Part shown: piece after piece, positions 24,574 through 33,363 of the stretch
How the letters are laid out: each line of letters starts with the position of its first letter
Position numbering within the stretch: the first letter of the stretch is position 1
Origin: Clostridia bacterium
GTDB lineage: Bacteria; Bacillota; Clostridia; Christensenellales; Aristaeellaceae
Assembly (NCBI GenBank): GCA_017436605.1
Contig: JAFSCW010000042.1
Span: forward strand, 1-37,649
Reading direction: 5' to 3'
Length of the DNA: 37,649 nt
Made by a program: the position numbers and the translations under genes
The notes under the pieces: generated by a model
The model's input: only the letters and a program-made list of their open reading frames with translations
Database searches by the model: none
What the model was told of the DNA's origin: nothing

Positions 24574-25833
24574 TTACTCGTAAATCTTTTCAAACTTGTC
24601 GTAGCCTTCATTTTCCAGCAGCTTGATCTGGTTGCCGACATTCTTGGCCATCGGCAGAACGGTCGCCACCGCGCCTTCCTTGCGCAGTTCCATCGCCCTG
24701 GCAATCACCTCGGTCTTTCGCGCCGTGCTGACGCGCTTGTCAATCAGGAACGCGGTCGCGTTTTTCAGCTTGTAGCTGCCCTGCATGTGATCCTTGAGGA
24801 TCGTGATGATGCGCTCAAAGCCAATGGAGAAGCCAGACGCCGCAACATCCTGACCGGAGAACTTGCCGATCATCTTGTCATAGCGGCCGCCGCCGGCGAT
24901 GGAGAAGTTATAATCGTCCATCGTAATCTCGAAGATCGGGCCGGTGTAATAGCCCATGCCGCGCACCAGCGTCGGATCGAAGACGATCTTCACGCCCGGG
25001 GCAAGCATCGGACGCACGCACTCGAGGATATCCGACAGATTCGCAATCACCTTCTCGCTGAGGACGTCGCGGGAGATATCCCGGCAGAACGCCTCAATGG
25101 TGACGCCCTCCTCCACAGCGCGATACACGGACAGATACCGCCCGACGACCTCCGGATCATAACCGCCCTCAAGCAGCTCAGCCTCGATGCCGTCCAGTCC
25201 GATCTTGTCAAACTTGTCCAGGCTGATCAGCACGGAGCCGATCTCCTCCTCCTTGAAGCCCGCGCTGAGCGCCACGGCGCTGAGCATCTGGCGGTCGTTC
25301 AGGTGGATGGTAAAGTCGGTGATGCCGATCTCCGCGAAGATCTCGGTGAGCATCGCAGCGGTCGCCGTAATCAGCTCGATCTCGGCCAGGCTGCTGCCGT
25401 CGCCGAGGATGTCGATATCGCACTGGGTGAACTGGCGGAAGCGGCCCTTCTGCGGGTTGTCCGCGCGGTATACGTTGCCCATCTGCAGCGCCTTGAAGGG
25501 CGTGGGCAGGTGCTCCTTGTTGTTGGCGTAATAGCGCGCCAGCGGCACCGTCAGGTCGTAGCGCAGACCGTTGTCGGCGTATTCGCCGGCGCCCTTGTCG
25601 ATGGCGCGCTGCAGGTCCGCGCCGCGCTTCATGACCTTGAAGATCAGCTTCTCGTTGTCGCCGCCCTGCTTGCTGGTCAGGTTCTCGATGTGCTCGACGA
25701 TCGGCGTTTCAATCTGCATGAAACCATAGGCGCCGTAGCTCTTTTTGATCATGGAAAACACATGCTCGCGCAGGCGCATATCGGAGGGGAGCATATCGAG
25801 CATGCCCTTAACGGGCGTCTTAATAAACTTCAT
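24574..25833 (-). CDS. hisS: Histidine--tRNA ligase
   Basis: About 419 residues of class II synthetase fold charging tRNA-His. It begins TPVKGMLDMLPSDM. Motif 2 is within FRQFTQCDIDILG, the histidine-binding loop is LVRGMGYYTG, then GGGRYDKM and motif 3 GFSIGFERI. A short C-terminal anticodon-binding domain follows (~330-419). HisZ, the paralogue regulating HisG, is the alternative; intact active-site loops and absence of hisG nearby favour HisS. ATG 25833 is preceded by AAGGAAGAG; the frame extends to 25872 without a better site. Confidence 0.88.
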   Translation of the reverse strand: MKFIKTPVKGMLDMLPSDMRLREHVFSMIKKSYGAYGFMQIETPIVEHIENLTSKQGGDNEKLIFKVMKRGADLQRAIDKGAGEYADNGLRYDLTVPLARYYANNKEHLPTPFKALQMGNVYRADNPQKGRFRQFTQCDIDILGDGSSLAEIELITATAAMLTEIFAEIGITDFTIHLNDRQMLSAVALSAGFKEEEIGSVLISLDKFDKIGLDGIEAELLEGGYDPEVVGRYLSVYRAVEEGVTIEAFCRDISRDVLSEKVIANLSDILECVRPMLAPGVKIVFDPTLVRGMGYYTGPIFEITMDDYNFSIAGGGRYDKMIGKFSGQDVAASGFSIGFERIITILKDHMQGSYKLKNATAFLIDKRVSTARKTEVIARAMELRKEGAVATVLPMAKNVGNQIKLLENEGYDKFEKIYE

Positions 25834-25919
25834 CGTGTCTCTTCCTTTCAGGTCTCTTCCGCCGCAACGCAAGCCATCCCTGCCGCCGCAGAAATCGTTT
25901 AACTTTTATATATTCTCGC

Positions 25920-28900
25920 TTATTCCTGATTCTCCTGCATCCTGCGCCATTCCTCGCGGGAAATGAGCACGGTGCGCGGCTTGGTCGGGCCCTCCGCCTC
26001 GCCGGCGATGCCGCGCAGGGTCATCTCATCCACAAGGCGTCCCGCGCGCGCATAGCCCACGCGCAGCCTCCGCTGAAGCATGCTGATGGACACCTGTCCG
26101 GCCTCGACGGCCAGTTCAATCGCCTTCTGAAGCATTTCGTCCACAGGCTCCGCGCCGCCGGGCGCTTCGCCCGCCGCCGCCTTTTCCTCCTCGGCAGCGG
26201 AGTTCATCTGCTCCATGACGTCCTCGTTGTATTCCGCCGTATGCTTGCCGCGCACGAAATCGACGATGCGCTGCACCTCGTCGTCGGAGACAAAGCAGCC
26301 CTGCACGCGCGTGGGCTTGCCCGCCCCCTGGGGCGCATAGAGCATATCGCCCTTGCCCAGCAGCTTTTCCGCGCCGCCCGCGTCGAGAATCGTTCGGCTG
26401 TCGATCTGACTGGAAACGGCGAAGGCGATGCGGCTGGGGATGTTCGCCTTGATCACGCCGGTGATGACGTTGACCGACGGACGCTGCGTCGCGATCACCA
26501 GATGGATGCCCGCCGCGCGCGCCAGCTGCGCCAGGCGGCAGATCGATTCCTCGACCTCGCCCGGGGCGACCATCATCAGGTCGGCCAGCTCGTCGATGAT
26601 GACGATGATCTTGCTCATCGGCTCCTCGTCCGGGCCGATCGCGTCGTTATAGCCCTTGATGTTGCGCACGCCCATCGTCTCAAAGCGCTTGTAGCGATGC
26701 TCCATCTCCACAACGGCCCAGGACAGCGCCGCAGAAGCCTTCTTCGGATCGGTCACGACCGGCACCAGCAGATGCGGAATCCCGTTATAGACCGACAGCT
26801 CGACGACCTTCGGGTCGATCAGAATCAGCCTGACCTCGCGGGGCGAGGCACGGTAGATGATGGAATTGATGATCGTGTTGATACACACCGACTTACCTGA
26901 ACCCGTCGCGCCGGCGATCAGCACATGGGGCATCTTCGCCATATCCGCCACGACCGGCGCGCCCGAAATGCCCTTGCCCAGCGCAACCGCCGTCGGCGAT
27001 TTTTCGCGCGTCATTTCCGGGCTCTCCAGCACATCGCGCAGCGAGACCATTTCAATCCGGTCGTTGGGAATTTCGATGCCGACGGCCGGCTTGCCGGGGA
27101 TCGGCGCTTCAATGCGCACGCCGTCGGAAGCCATGTTCAGCGCAATATCGTCTACCAGGTTCACAATGCGCGAGACCTTCACGCCCGGCGCCGGCTGCAG
27201 CTCGTATCGGGTGATCGCCGGGCCGTGGGTAACATGCGTGAGCTTGGCCTGCACGCCGAAGCTTTCCAGCGTGGAAAGCAGCTTCGCCGAGCCCGCCTGA
27301 ATCTTGGCGTTCATGTTCGGATCCTGCGTCGCATTCGAGCGATTCAGCAGGTCGATCGGCGGATAGATGTATTCCGGCTGGAGGTTCTTCGGGCTCTCGT
27401 GGACGTCCTTCTTCGGAACGACCAGCGGCGTGCCGTCGAGCCTGTTTCCGCGCAGCTGCACGATCGTCTGATCCTTGACTGCCGCCTCCTGCGCCGCCAG
27501 AACATTCTGCACCTGGGGTCTGCTGCCCTCCGCCGCGCGCTGCGCCGCCAGAATCGAACGGGAAAGCGGCGTGCTTTCTCCGTCCTCCTGCGGCGCTTCC
27601 GCTACAGGCGCTGCGGTCTGCTGCCGTCTCGCCATGCGCCTGGACACATAGGGCGTATACCCTTCGTCCGCCGTCTCCTCTTCCTCTGCGCTTTCCGGAT
27701 TGCGCACGCCTGCGGCATCGTATCCGCCGTAAGCTTCCTCCTGCTGCGGGATAACCGCTTCATTTTCTGCAGAAGGATCGCTCTCCTGCGGGGCATAGGT
27801 CTCGATGATCGTATCCGGATTTGCCTTCCAGAACGGGATCTCATCCTCCGCCTCGTCCATCTCCTGCGGGAAGTCCTGCGGCAGTTCCTGCCCGCAGGGC
27901 TGTTCGCCTTCCGCGCCGCAGTCAGGCAGCGCCGTCTCGCCGCTGTGTTCCCATGCCGCCTGCGCATAAGCCGGCTGCTCGGGCAGATACGGCGGTTCGC
28001 TGCCGGTTTCGTCCGCGGGCTCCTGCGCCTCCGGTTGGTAATTCATGCCGTAGAGGAACGCCTCCTCCGCCTCCTGCATGGTGAACGCAGGGGCACGGCG
28101 GCGCGGCGCGCTGCGGTTCATGCCGCTGTACGCGTCCTGCCTGTCGCTGTAATGGTCATTGTAATCCGCGCGGGCAAATTCATCGTCCCGCTCGATATAC
28201 AGCGGTCTCTCGTCCCGGATATCCATGTCGCGTCGGGGCGCGCTGGCGCGCTGGACAGGCGCGGCATGCATCTCATCCTGTTCCTCCGTCCGCACGACCT
28301 CGAGCTTCGGCTTGCCCTTGCGCTTTCTCGCCGGCTGCGGCGCAGTCTCCTGCTCCGGCATCTGCTCGTCCTGATGCACCTCATGCTGCATCTGCGCGGC
28401 GCGCTCTGCTTCCTGCTGCGCCCTTCGCTCCGCTTCCCGGCGTTCTCGCTCGATGCGCTTTTGCTGGCGCTGCTCGGCGAGTTCAGCCTCGCGGGCCAGT
28501 TCCTCATCCTCGCGGCTCTGCCGCAGGGCTTCCTTTTCCTCCCTGCGCTCGCCGATGCTCACGCGCAGATCGTCAAGCATCTCGGACAGCAGCATGCCCA
28601 CGCCGCCGAAGGAAACGCCGGTAAAGACCATCAGCACGATCGTGCTGGCAAAAATCAGCACGATCACCGCGCCCCAGATATCCAGCGCCTTATACAGCGG
28701 CCATGCCAGCAGCGCGCCGATCAGGCCGCCGCCCTTGCAGTCCATGGACGACGTCTTGAACGAGCGCAGCAGAAAGGTTCCGTAATTGGCCGGGTGACCA
28801 TCGGCAAAGATCGCCGCCTGAATCGATCCGATCTGAAAGAGCTGGAGCATCGTTTCCACGAACAGGAACATCAGCGCGCCGCAGATCATCGTCTTCGCGC

Positions 28901-29195
28901 TGAGCCTGCCGCTGGAGAAGAACACCAGCGTCACGCCCGCCCAGCAGATCACCACCGGAAGGAGCAGGCACAGCGTGCCGCCCAGGCCGCGCGCCAGAAT
29001 CGTGCTCGCGCTGAGCAGACCGCCGGCGGACGGAATAAACTGACTGATCAGCGTCAGCAGGCCGATGCACAAAATGACAATACCCGCTACGCCGCGCGGA
29101 TCTGCGCCCGTCTGTTTCCTGCGGGATGCACTGCCGCGCGCGCTGCTGACCTTTCTTTTTTTCTTCGCGCCCTTCGGCGCAGCCTTTTTGGCCAT
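25920..29195 (-). CDS. spoIIIE: FtsK/SpoIIIE DNA translocase with unusually long linker
   Basis: 1091 residues. A basic N-terminal tail precedes about four or five transmembrane helices (~38-200). Next is a ~400-residue low-complexity linker with a Glu/Arg/Gln coiled-coil stretch (~218-270) and Pro/Glu/Ala-rich sequence. The RecA-like motor has Walker A GATGSGKS (~760-770) and Walker [12 protein letters not shown] (~865). The C-terminal gamma winged helix (~1025-1088) contains [19 protein letters not shown], which reads the polar DNA sequences. The protein pumps chromosome DNA through division or sporulation septa. Bacillus SpoIIIE is about 790 residues, so the excess is in the linker. GAGGAGG precedes the ATG. 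In a spore former this may serve both FtsK and SpoIIIE roles. Confidence 0.94.
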   Translation of the reverse strand: MAKKAAPKGAKKKRKVSSARGSASRRKQTGADPRGVAGIVILCIGLLTLISQFIPSAGGLLSASTILARGLGGTLCLLLPVVICWAGVTLVFFSSGRLSAKTMICGALMFLFVETMLQLFQIGSIQAAIFADGHPANYGTFLLRSFKTSSMDCKGGGLIGALLAWPLYKALDIWGAVIVLIFASTIVLMVFTGVSFGGVGMLLSEMLDDLRVSIGERREEKEALRQSREDEELAREAELAEQRQQKRIERERREAERRAQQEAERAAQMQHEVHQDEQMPEQETAPQPARKRKGKPKLEVVRTEEQDEMHAAPVQRASAPRRDMDIRDERPLYIERDDEFARADYNDHYSDRQDAYSGMNRSAPRRRAPAFTMQEAEEAFLYGMNYQPEAQEPADETGSEPPYLPEQPAYAQAAWEHSGETALPDCGAEGEQPCGQELPQDFPQEMDEAEDEIPFWKANPDTIIETYAPQESDPSAENEAVIPQQEEAYGGYDAAGVRNPESAEEEETADEGYTPYVSRRMARRQQTAAPVAEAPQEDGESTPLSRSILAAQRAAEGSRPQVQNVLAAQEAAVKDQTIVQLRGNRLDGTPLVVPKKDVHESPKNLQPEYIYPPIDLLNRSNATQDPNMNAKIQAGSAKLLSTLESFGVQAKLTHVTHGPAITRYELQPAPGVKVSRIVNLVDDIALNMASDGVRIEAPIPGKPAVGIEIPNDRIEMVSLRDVLESPEMTREKSPTAVALGKGISGAPVVADMAKMPHVLIAGATGSGKSVCINTIINSIIYRASPREVRLILIDPKVVELSVYNGIPHLLVPVVTDPKKASAALSWAVVEMEHRYKRFETMGVRNIKGYNDAIGPDEEPMSKIIVIIDELADLMMVAPGEVEESICRLAQLARAAGIHLVIATQRPSVNVITGVIKANIPSRIAFAVSSQIDSRTILDAGGAEKLLGKGDMLYAPQGAGKPTRVQGCFVSDDEVQRIVDFVRGKHTAEYNEDVMEQMNSAAEEEKAAAGEAPGGAEPVDEMLQKAIELAVEAGQVSISMLQRRLRVGYARAGRLVDEMTLRGIAGEAEGPTKPRTVLISREEWRRMQENQE

Positions 29196-29261
29196 ATGAA
29201 AGCCTCCTCAAAACTCCGCACCGCACCCCTCCGTGCGATGTGTCGCTGAAAAAACACAAAG

Positions 29262-29290
29262 AATCTGCCTGAAGAAAATTCAGGCAGATT
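29262..29290 (-). terminator. Terminator after the secreted protein gene
   Basis: AATCTGCCTGAA (29262-29273) pairs with TTCAGGCAGATT (29279-29290) over 12 bp; the minus strand then reads CTTTGTGTTTTTT. Confidence 0.8.
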
Positions 29291-29319
29291 ATTATATCAC
29301 ATTCAGGAAATTCAGTAAA
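29291..29319 (-). promoter_or_regulatory. Possible spoIIIE promoter
   Basis: TTTACT (29314-29319), 17 bp, consensus TATAAT (29291-29296) on the minus strand. It overlaps the 3' end of the upstream gene, and its start would fall within the terminator stem. Confidence 0.45.
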
Positions 29320-30475
29320 GACTTTCCGGCATCGCGTCCCGGAGGATCACGCAGGCCAGCACGCCCTGCTCATCCGCATGCAGCTGAAGCACGCGGCCCG
29401 AAAGCTCATAATACAGGCTTCTGCCCGGATCGAGCATCGCGTCAAACGCAGCGTCCTCGTCATAAACCTTTTCCATTGCCGGCTCGCCCAGCAGCGCGAT
29501 CACGTCTGCGTCCGTCGATTTCCCCGTCGTCAGAAGGCCTGCGAGGCTGATGCGCGACGCACGGACGGCGGAAACAGGCGTATCGTCCTCGTCCGTTTCG
29601 GCGTACTTGGGAATCTCCACCGCAAAGCCGCGCTCGCGCTCCAGCGGATAAACCAGCGCGTCCGTCGTATAATCCGGATCGGCCAGCGGATATGCCTGCG
29701 CGAGGCCGCCGAGCAGCTCGCCCAACTCGACCGCCAACAGCGGCGAAACCGCGCCGCTCATACAGAGCGACTCGATTCCCGATGGATTGTACGATACATC
29801 CGGATGCGCCAGCGCATACGCCGGGCTGCCTTCCCCGATGTAATCCGCGATTTCATGCCAGTAGAACGTCACGCTTCCGCTGGTTCCGTCAAAATAGCGG
29901 TATCTGTCCTCAGGCCAGTATACCGTCAGGCCCTTTTCGCTGAAGGAATAGCTGTCCGTGGGCATGGGCAGAAGGTCTGCATATTCCATGTAATCGCTCA
30001 TGGTGTCGAGCACGTCGTCCTCAAGAATACGCTCCATTTCGCCAAGCGCGCCATCGTAATCCTCAAAGAGCTGCTCCAGCAGGATTTCCTCGCCGGTTTC
30101 CAGATCGACGGTCAGGCCTGCGCCCATGCAGCCCTCCATGCCGTCCGCCTGTTCGCCCTGCCAGATCAGGCCCATGGAGGCGGTCTTTTCGTCCTGCCAG
30201 AGGCTGCCCGTCTGCGTCAGCATGCCCCTGCCCGTCGCCTTGATCACCTCGCCCTGCCTGAACCGCTCCTCGATCTTGGCCCAGATCGACAGCTGCGCCT
30301 CATCCGGCACGGTTTCCTTGCCAGGCTCGACGTCGATCGTGTCCGACTTCACAGAAAAGATCACCATCCGGCTGCCGCTTTTTGGCTCCGTCATTTCTGT
30401 CATATTCATATAGGCGGCTGACGCGCATGCAGGCGCAAGCAGCGCAAGCATCATCGCCGCAAAGAATCGTTTCAT
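29312..30475 (-). CDS. Secreted protein of unknown function
   Basis: 387 residues with a signal peptide (MKRFFAAMMLALLAPACASA, cleavage near 20). No enzyme motif is recognised. The middle part has LTVDLETGEEILLEQLF and, at about 190-215, LTVYWPEDRYRYFDGTSG. It resembles the DUF3298/RsiV-like extracytoplasmic domain, where a calculated value is compared with secreted substrates, but this is a weak resemblance. The C-terminal third contains TTGKSTDADVIALLGEPAME, similar to SmpA/OmlA-like or YwmB-type repeats. It has its own promoter and terminator, so it is monocistronic. AGAGGTGATGAAGG precedes the ATG. Confidence 0.7.
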   Translation of the reverse strand: MKRFFAAMMLALLAPACASAAYMNMTEMTEPKSGSRMVIFSVKSDTIDVEPGKETVPDEAQLSIWAKIEERFRQGEVIKATGRGMLTQTGSLWQDEKTASMGLIWQGEQADGMEGCMGAGLTVDLETGEEILLEQLFEDYDGALGEMERILEDDVLDTMSDYMEYADLLPMPTDSYSFSEKGLTVYWPEDRYRYFDGTSGSVTFYWHEIADYIGEGSPAYALAHPDVSYNPSGIESLCMSGAVSPLLAVELGELLGGLAQAYPLADPDYTTDALVYPLERERGFAVEIPKYAETDEDDTPVSAVRASRISLAGLLTTGKSTDADVIALLGEPAMEKVYDEDAAFDAMLDPGRSLYYELSGRVLQLHADEQGVLACVILRDAMPESLY

Positions 30476-30502
30476 CCTTCATCACCTCTTTGTATATCCA
30501 TC

Positions 30503-30532
30503 ATTGTACTCCATCCGCGATATGCCTGTAAA
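30503..30532 (-). promoter_or_regulatory. Promoter of the secreted protein gene
   Basis: TTTACA (30527-30532), 18 bp, TACAAT (30503-30508) on the minus strand, just after the spoVF terminator. Confidence 0.6.
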
Positions 30533-30565
30533 CAAAAACATGATTCGCTTATTCAACGAATCATG
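30530..30565 (-). terminator. Terminator after spoVFB
   Basis: CATGATTCG and CGAATCATG (30539-30547 / 30557-30565) form a perfect 9-bp stem; the minus strand then reads TTTTTGTTT. Confidence 0.88.
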
Positions 30566-30586
30566 CCGCTCATTTCTTCCCGGTTT

Positions 30587-31159
30587 TTAAAAAATCACAG
30601 GCTGCAGCTGCCGCCCCTCGAGCGCCGCCTCAGCTGCCGGAAGAATCTTTTCAAAATCCGCCACGCAGCTGGTCGGCTTCTGCCGGTAATCATCCTGCTC
30701 ATAGGGGACAAAATACACGCCCTTTCTGCCCATCAGCGCGCCGATATTCGCAGCCGCGCCCGCGAGGGCGTCGTTGGTGGATACGGCCAGCAGCACAGGC
30801 CGCCCGTTTCGCCGGTGGCTTTTATAGGCGAGCGTCGCCGCGGTATCGCTGATGCCGCAGGCCAGCTTGCCCAGCGTATTGCCCGTGCAGGGTGCGATGA
30901 TCAGAAGATCCAGCAGCTTCTTCGGCCCGATCGGCTCTGCCTGCGCGATGGTGTGAATCACCTTTTCGCCGGTCATCTCCTCCGCCCTGCGCACCCATTC
31001 CTTCGCCAGCCCGAAGCGCGTATCCGTCTCATAAGCATGCTGAGACATGATCGGAATGACCCGATAGCCATGATCAAGCAGCTGCTGCATTCTGGGAAAC
31101 ACCGCGCCGAATGTACAAAACGAACCTGTCAAAGCAAACCCGATGCGCGTCTCATTCAT
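30587..31159 (-). CDS. spoVFB: Dipicolinate synthase subunit B
   Basis: 190 residues of the flavoprotein (UbiX/Dfp-like) fold: IGFALTGSFCTF at the N-terminus, then LLIIAPCTGNTLGKLACGI and AVSTNDAL. With SpoVFA it makes dipicolinic acid from the lysine-pathway intermediate dihydroxytetrahydrodipicolinate in the mother cell; DPA is then pumped into the forespore core. The start ATG overlaps the spoVFA stop (ATGA), so translation is coupled. A terminator follows. Confidence 0.95.
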   Translation of the reverse strand: MNETRIGFALTGSFCTFGAVFPRMQQLLDHGYRVIPIMSQHAYETDTRFGLAKEWVRRAEEMTGEKVIHTIAQAEPIGPKKLLDLLIIAPCTGNTLGKLACGISDTAATLAYKSHRRNGRPVLLAVSTNDALAGAAANIGALMGRKGVYFVPYEQDDYRQKPTSCVADFEKILPAAEAALEGRQLQPVIF

Positions 31160-32007
31160 GATTCGTCGTCTCCTTCATCGCCCTGTTTGCCACCCTCCCG
31201 GCCGTCTTTTTTCCGCGCCGAAAAAGCCCTTTCCAGCGCGCCAAAAAGCGCGTCTCCCGCCTCCATCGGCGCATACCGTCCCGGCAGGCCGCCTTCGATC
31301 CGGACGCGGACGCCCAGCCGCGAAGCCAGCTCTTCATTGCATCCATAAGGTGCGCTGGCCAGCTCGATCAGCGGCGTATCCTGCCCGAGCGCCTGCAGCG
31401 CATCCGCCCCGATGATCTGCGCCGGAACCGTATTGAAAATCACATCCGCCTGCGCGCAGGCGGGAACAATCTGCGCAAGCGGCACGGGATGCGCACCCAT
31501 CGCATGTGCAAGCCGCATCTGCGCCTCGCTGCGCGCGCAGACGATCACAAACGCCCCCATCGCCGTCAGCCGCATGACCAGCTCCTGCGCGATCCGCCCA
31601 AACCCCGTTACCAGGACCGTGCTGCCCAGCAGCGCCCTGTCCATCGTCTGCATAGCGCGGGCAATCGCCCCCTCGGCCGTCAGCCTTGCGTTGACGCGCA
31701 GGAAGGTTTCATCCTCATCCGGCAAAAAAGAGCACGCCGGGTTTCTCATTTCCCGGGCAGCGACGTCCCTTCCATGCAGCACAAGCGCGGCAGAATCTGC
31801 CATTTCCAGCACGCGCGCCCTGTCCAGACCGCCGCCGATCAGCCTGCCGCCCTCAAAGCTTCTGGGCCAGGGCAGCATCGCCGCATCGAATTCCCCTATT
31901 GCCTGCTGCGCCTCCTCGCGGATATGCGCCGTCTCCCATCCTGCGCGCCGGGCTGCGGCCAGCGCGCCTTCCATCCGTCTGTCCCCGCCAAAGGCAAGAA
32001 GCCTCAT
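31156..32007 (-). CDS. spoVFA: Dipicolinate synthase subunit A
   Basis: About 283 residues with an N-terminal domain MRLLAFGGDRRM and a NAD(P)-binding Rossmann domain starting at VLVTGFGRIAQELV. ARSEAQ, NTVPAQIIG and ELASAPYGC follow. It is the dehydrogenase subunit of dipicolinate synthase. The frame is open to 32109, but GGAGGGG fits ATG 32007 (or 32013). Expression should be late mother cell (sigma-K); a convincing sigma-K promoter was not found. An inverted repeat GCGAAGG/CCTTCGC (32023-32029, 32040-32046) lies just upstream of the ribosome site. Confidence 0.95.
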   Translation of the reverse strand: MRLLAFGGDRRMEGALAAARRAGWETAHIREEAQQAIGEFDAAMLPWPRSFEGGRLIGGGLDRARVLEMADSAALVLHGRDVAAREMRNPACSFLPDEDETFLRVNARLTAEGAIARAMQTMDRALLGSTVLVTGFGRIAQELVMRLTAMGAFVIVCARSEAQMRLAHAMGAHPVPLAQIVPACAQADVIFNTVPAQIIGADALQALGQDTPLIELASAPYGCNEELASRLGVRVRIEGGLPGRYAPMEAGDALFGALERAFSARKKDGREGGKQGDEGDDES

Positions 32008-32071
32008 GTTCATCCCCTCCGGGCGAAGGTATGCATCCGCCTTCGCGCATATTCCCATGGCGTTTCCGGCA

Positions 32072-32099
32072 AAGAAAAAAAGCGGCCCAAGGGCCGCTT
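32072..32099 (-). terminator. Terminator after mscL
   Basis: AAGCGGCCC/GGGCCGCTT (32080-32088 / 32091-32099) with a 2-nt spacer, followed on the minus strand by TTTTTTC. It separates mscL from the dipicolinate genes. Confidence 0.9.
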
Positions 32100-32175
32100 C
32101 GCGCGTCAATCAAGCGGTTCCTCTCTGCGAAACGGAGAGAAGGAGCCGTCCTTTAATCCAGAATATGACGAAGAA

Positions 32176-32631
32176 TTACTTGTCCAGCTGGCTGGTGCAG
32201 TGGCCGCAGCGGGTCGCGTCGTCCGCGATCTCCATACGGCAGTACGGGCACAGACGCGGCGCCTTCTCCGGAGCCGGAACCGTGGCCTCTTCCTTCTTCT
32301 TGAGACCGTTCATCAGCTTGATGACCAGGAACATGCAGAACGCCACCAGCACAAAATCAATGATGTACTGGATGAACGCGCCGTAATTCAGCGTGCCGAC
32401 GCCGGCCTCGGTCGCCGCCTCGATGGAGGCATACTGGTTGCCGTCCAGCGCGTAGAACATGCCGCCGAAATTGACGCCGCCGGTCAGGATGCCCAGCAGC
32501 GGCATAAAGATGTCGTTGACCATAGAGGTCGTGATCTTGCCGAACGCGCCGCCGATGATGACACCGATGGCCATGTCCACAACATTGCCGCGCATGGCGA
32601 ACACCTTGAATTCCTCAAAGAACTTCTTCAT
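32176..32631 (-). CDS. mscL: Large-conductance mechanosensitive channel with C-terminal zinc ribbon
   Basis: 151 residues. The N-terminal amphipathic helix (FFEEFKVFAMRGNVVDM) leads into TM1 (AIGVIIGGAFGKITTS) and a periplasmic loop. TM2 is at about 85-107, followed by a KKKEE cluster. MscL opens under membrane tension to release solutes on osmotic downshock. After position 125 comes a zinc ribbon with C128, C131, C142 and C145 (CPYC...CGHC), replacing the usual helical bundle end. Such tails occur in other Firmicutes MscL proteins. It has a promoter inside the end of scpB and its own terminator. Confidence 0.95.
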   Translation of the reverse strand: MKKFFEEFKVFAMRGNVVDMAIGVIIGGAFGKITTSMVNDIFMPLLGILTGGVNFGGMFYALDGNQYASIEAATEAGVGTLNYGAFIQYIIDFVLVAFCMFLVIKLMNGLKKKEEATVPAPEKAPRLCPYCRMEIADDATRCGHCTSQLDK

Positions 32632-32678
32632 AAACTCTTTCCCCCTGTTGCCTTGTATCCTTTTGTTCGGGATTCCTT

Positions 32679-32708
32679 ATTATAGAACACCGGATGCGCC
32701 GCTGTCCA
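32679..32708 (-). promoter_or_regulatory. mscL promoter inside the 3' end of scpB
   Basis: TGGACA (32703-32708), 18 bp, TATAAT (32679-32684) on the minus strand; the -10 box overlaps the scpB stop codon. Confidence 0.68.
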
Positions 32709-33363
32709 GTCTTTCTTCATGCGCGGTCAGATTTTCTTCTCCGTCAGGCTCCTCGCGCCTTCCCGAATCGAGCTTCGCCGCAAGCTTTTCAAAATCAATC
32801 TCCGGCAGATCGCCCAGCGAAGAAATGCAGAAGTGGCGCAAAAACGCATCCGTCGTTCCATAGAGAATCGGCCGACCAAGCGTTTCCTTGCGGCCGACCT
32901 CCTTGATGAGCCCCTTCGCTGTGAGGGACTGCACGGAGTAATCGCATTTCACGCCGCGGATCTGCTCGATCTCCGCCTTCGTAACCGGCTGCCGGTATGC
33001 GATGACCGCCAGCGTTTCCATGATCGCCTGAGAAAGCGACTGCTTCTGCACCGGCTGGAGCAGCTTTTCGACATAGGGCGCGTAATCCGGCCTCGTCGCC
33101 AGCTGAACATGCGCGCCAAAGCGCAGCAGCCTGAGCCCGCGCCGGTCAAAATCATAGCCGCTTTCCAGCGCGTCCAGCGTTTCCTCCAGTTCGTCCTCCG
33201 TCAGGTCCATCGCACGGCAGATCGCCTTTTTCTCCACGGCGTCTCCGGTGACAAAGAGAATCGCCTCGACCACGCCGACGCGTTCCTTCGGCTCAAGCTT
33301 CGGCTTCTCCTGCTCCTGCTGTGCCGGCAGAATGACCTGCGTCTTCTCCGTCGTTTTCTCCAT
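32680..33363 (-). CDS. scpB: Segregation and condensation protein B
   Basis: 227 residues with two winged-helix domains. The first begins VGVVEAILFVTGDAVEK; the second contains QAIMETLAVIAYRQPVTKAEIEQIRGV and GRPILYGTTDAFL. ScpB dimers bind the ScpA kleisin of the SMC condensin. The first ~27 residues are a Gln/Lys/Glu-rich extension. The ATG has AAGGAGGG about 9 nt upstream, so this start is preferred even though it lies 71 nt inside the end of scpA. Confidence 0.94.
   Translation of the reverse strand: MEKTTEKTQVILPAQQEQEKPKLEPKERVGVVEAILFVTGDAVEKKAICRAMDLTEDELEETLDALESGYDFDRRGLRLLRFGAHVQLATRPDYAPYVEKLLQPVQKQSLSQAIMETLAVIAYRQPVTKAEIEQIRGVKCDYSVQSLTAKGLIKEVGRKETLGRPILYGTTDAFLRHFCISSLGDLPEIDFEKLAAKLDSGRREEPDGEENLTAHEERLDSGASGVL

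Noticed and set aside
26925..29249. 774-codon plus-strand frame opposite spoIIIE
   Set aside because: Shadow of the spoIIIE codon pattern; Arg/Leu-rich with no motifs. The same applies to long antisense frames at 5449-6555, 7048-8562, 12034-13800, 21901-23625, 24337-25902 and 33248-34918.
31156..32631. Functional link of MscL to dipicolinate release
   Set aside because: Adjacent to spoVFA, but a strong terminator separates them and MscL has its own promoter. It is not a SpoVAC-type protein.
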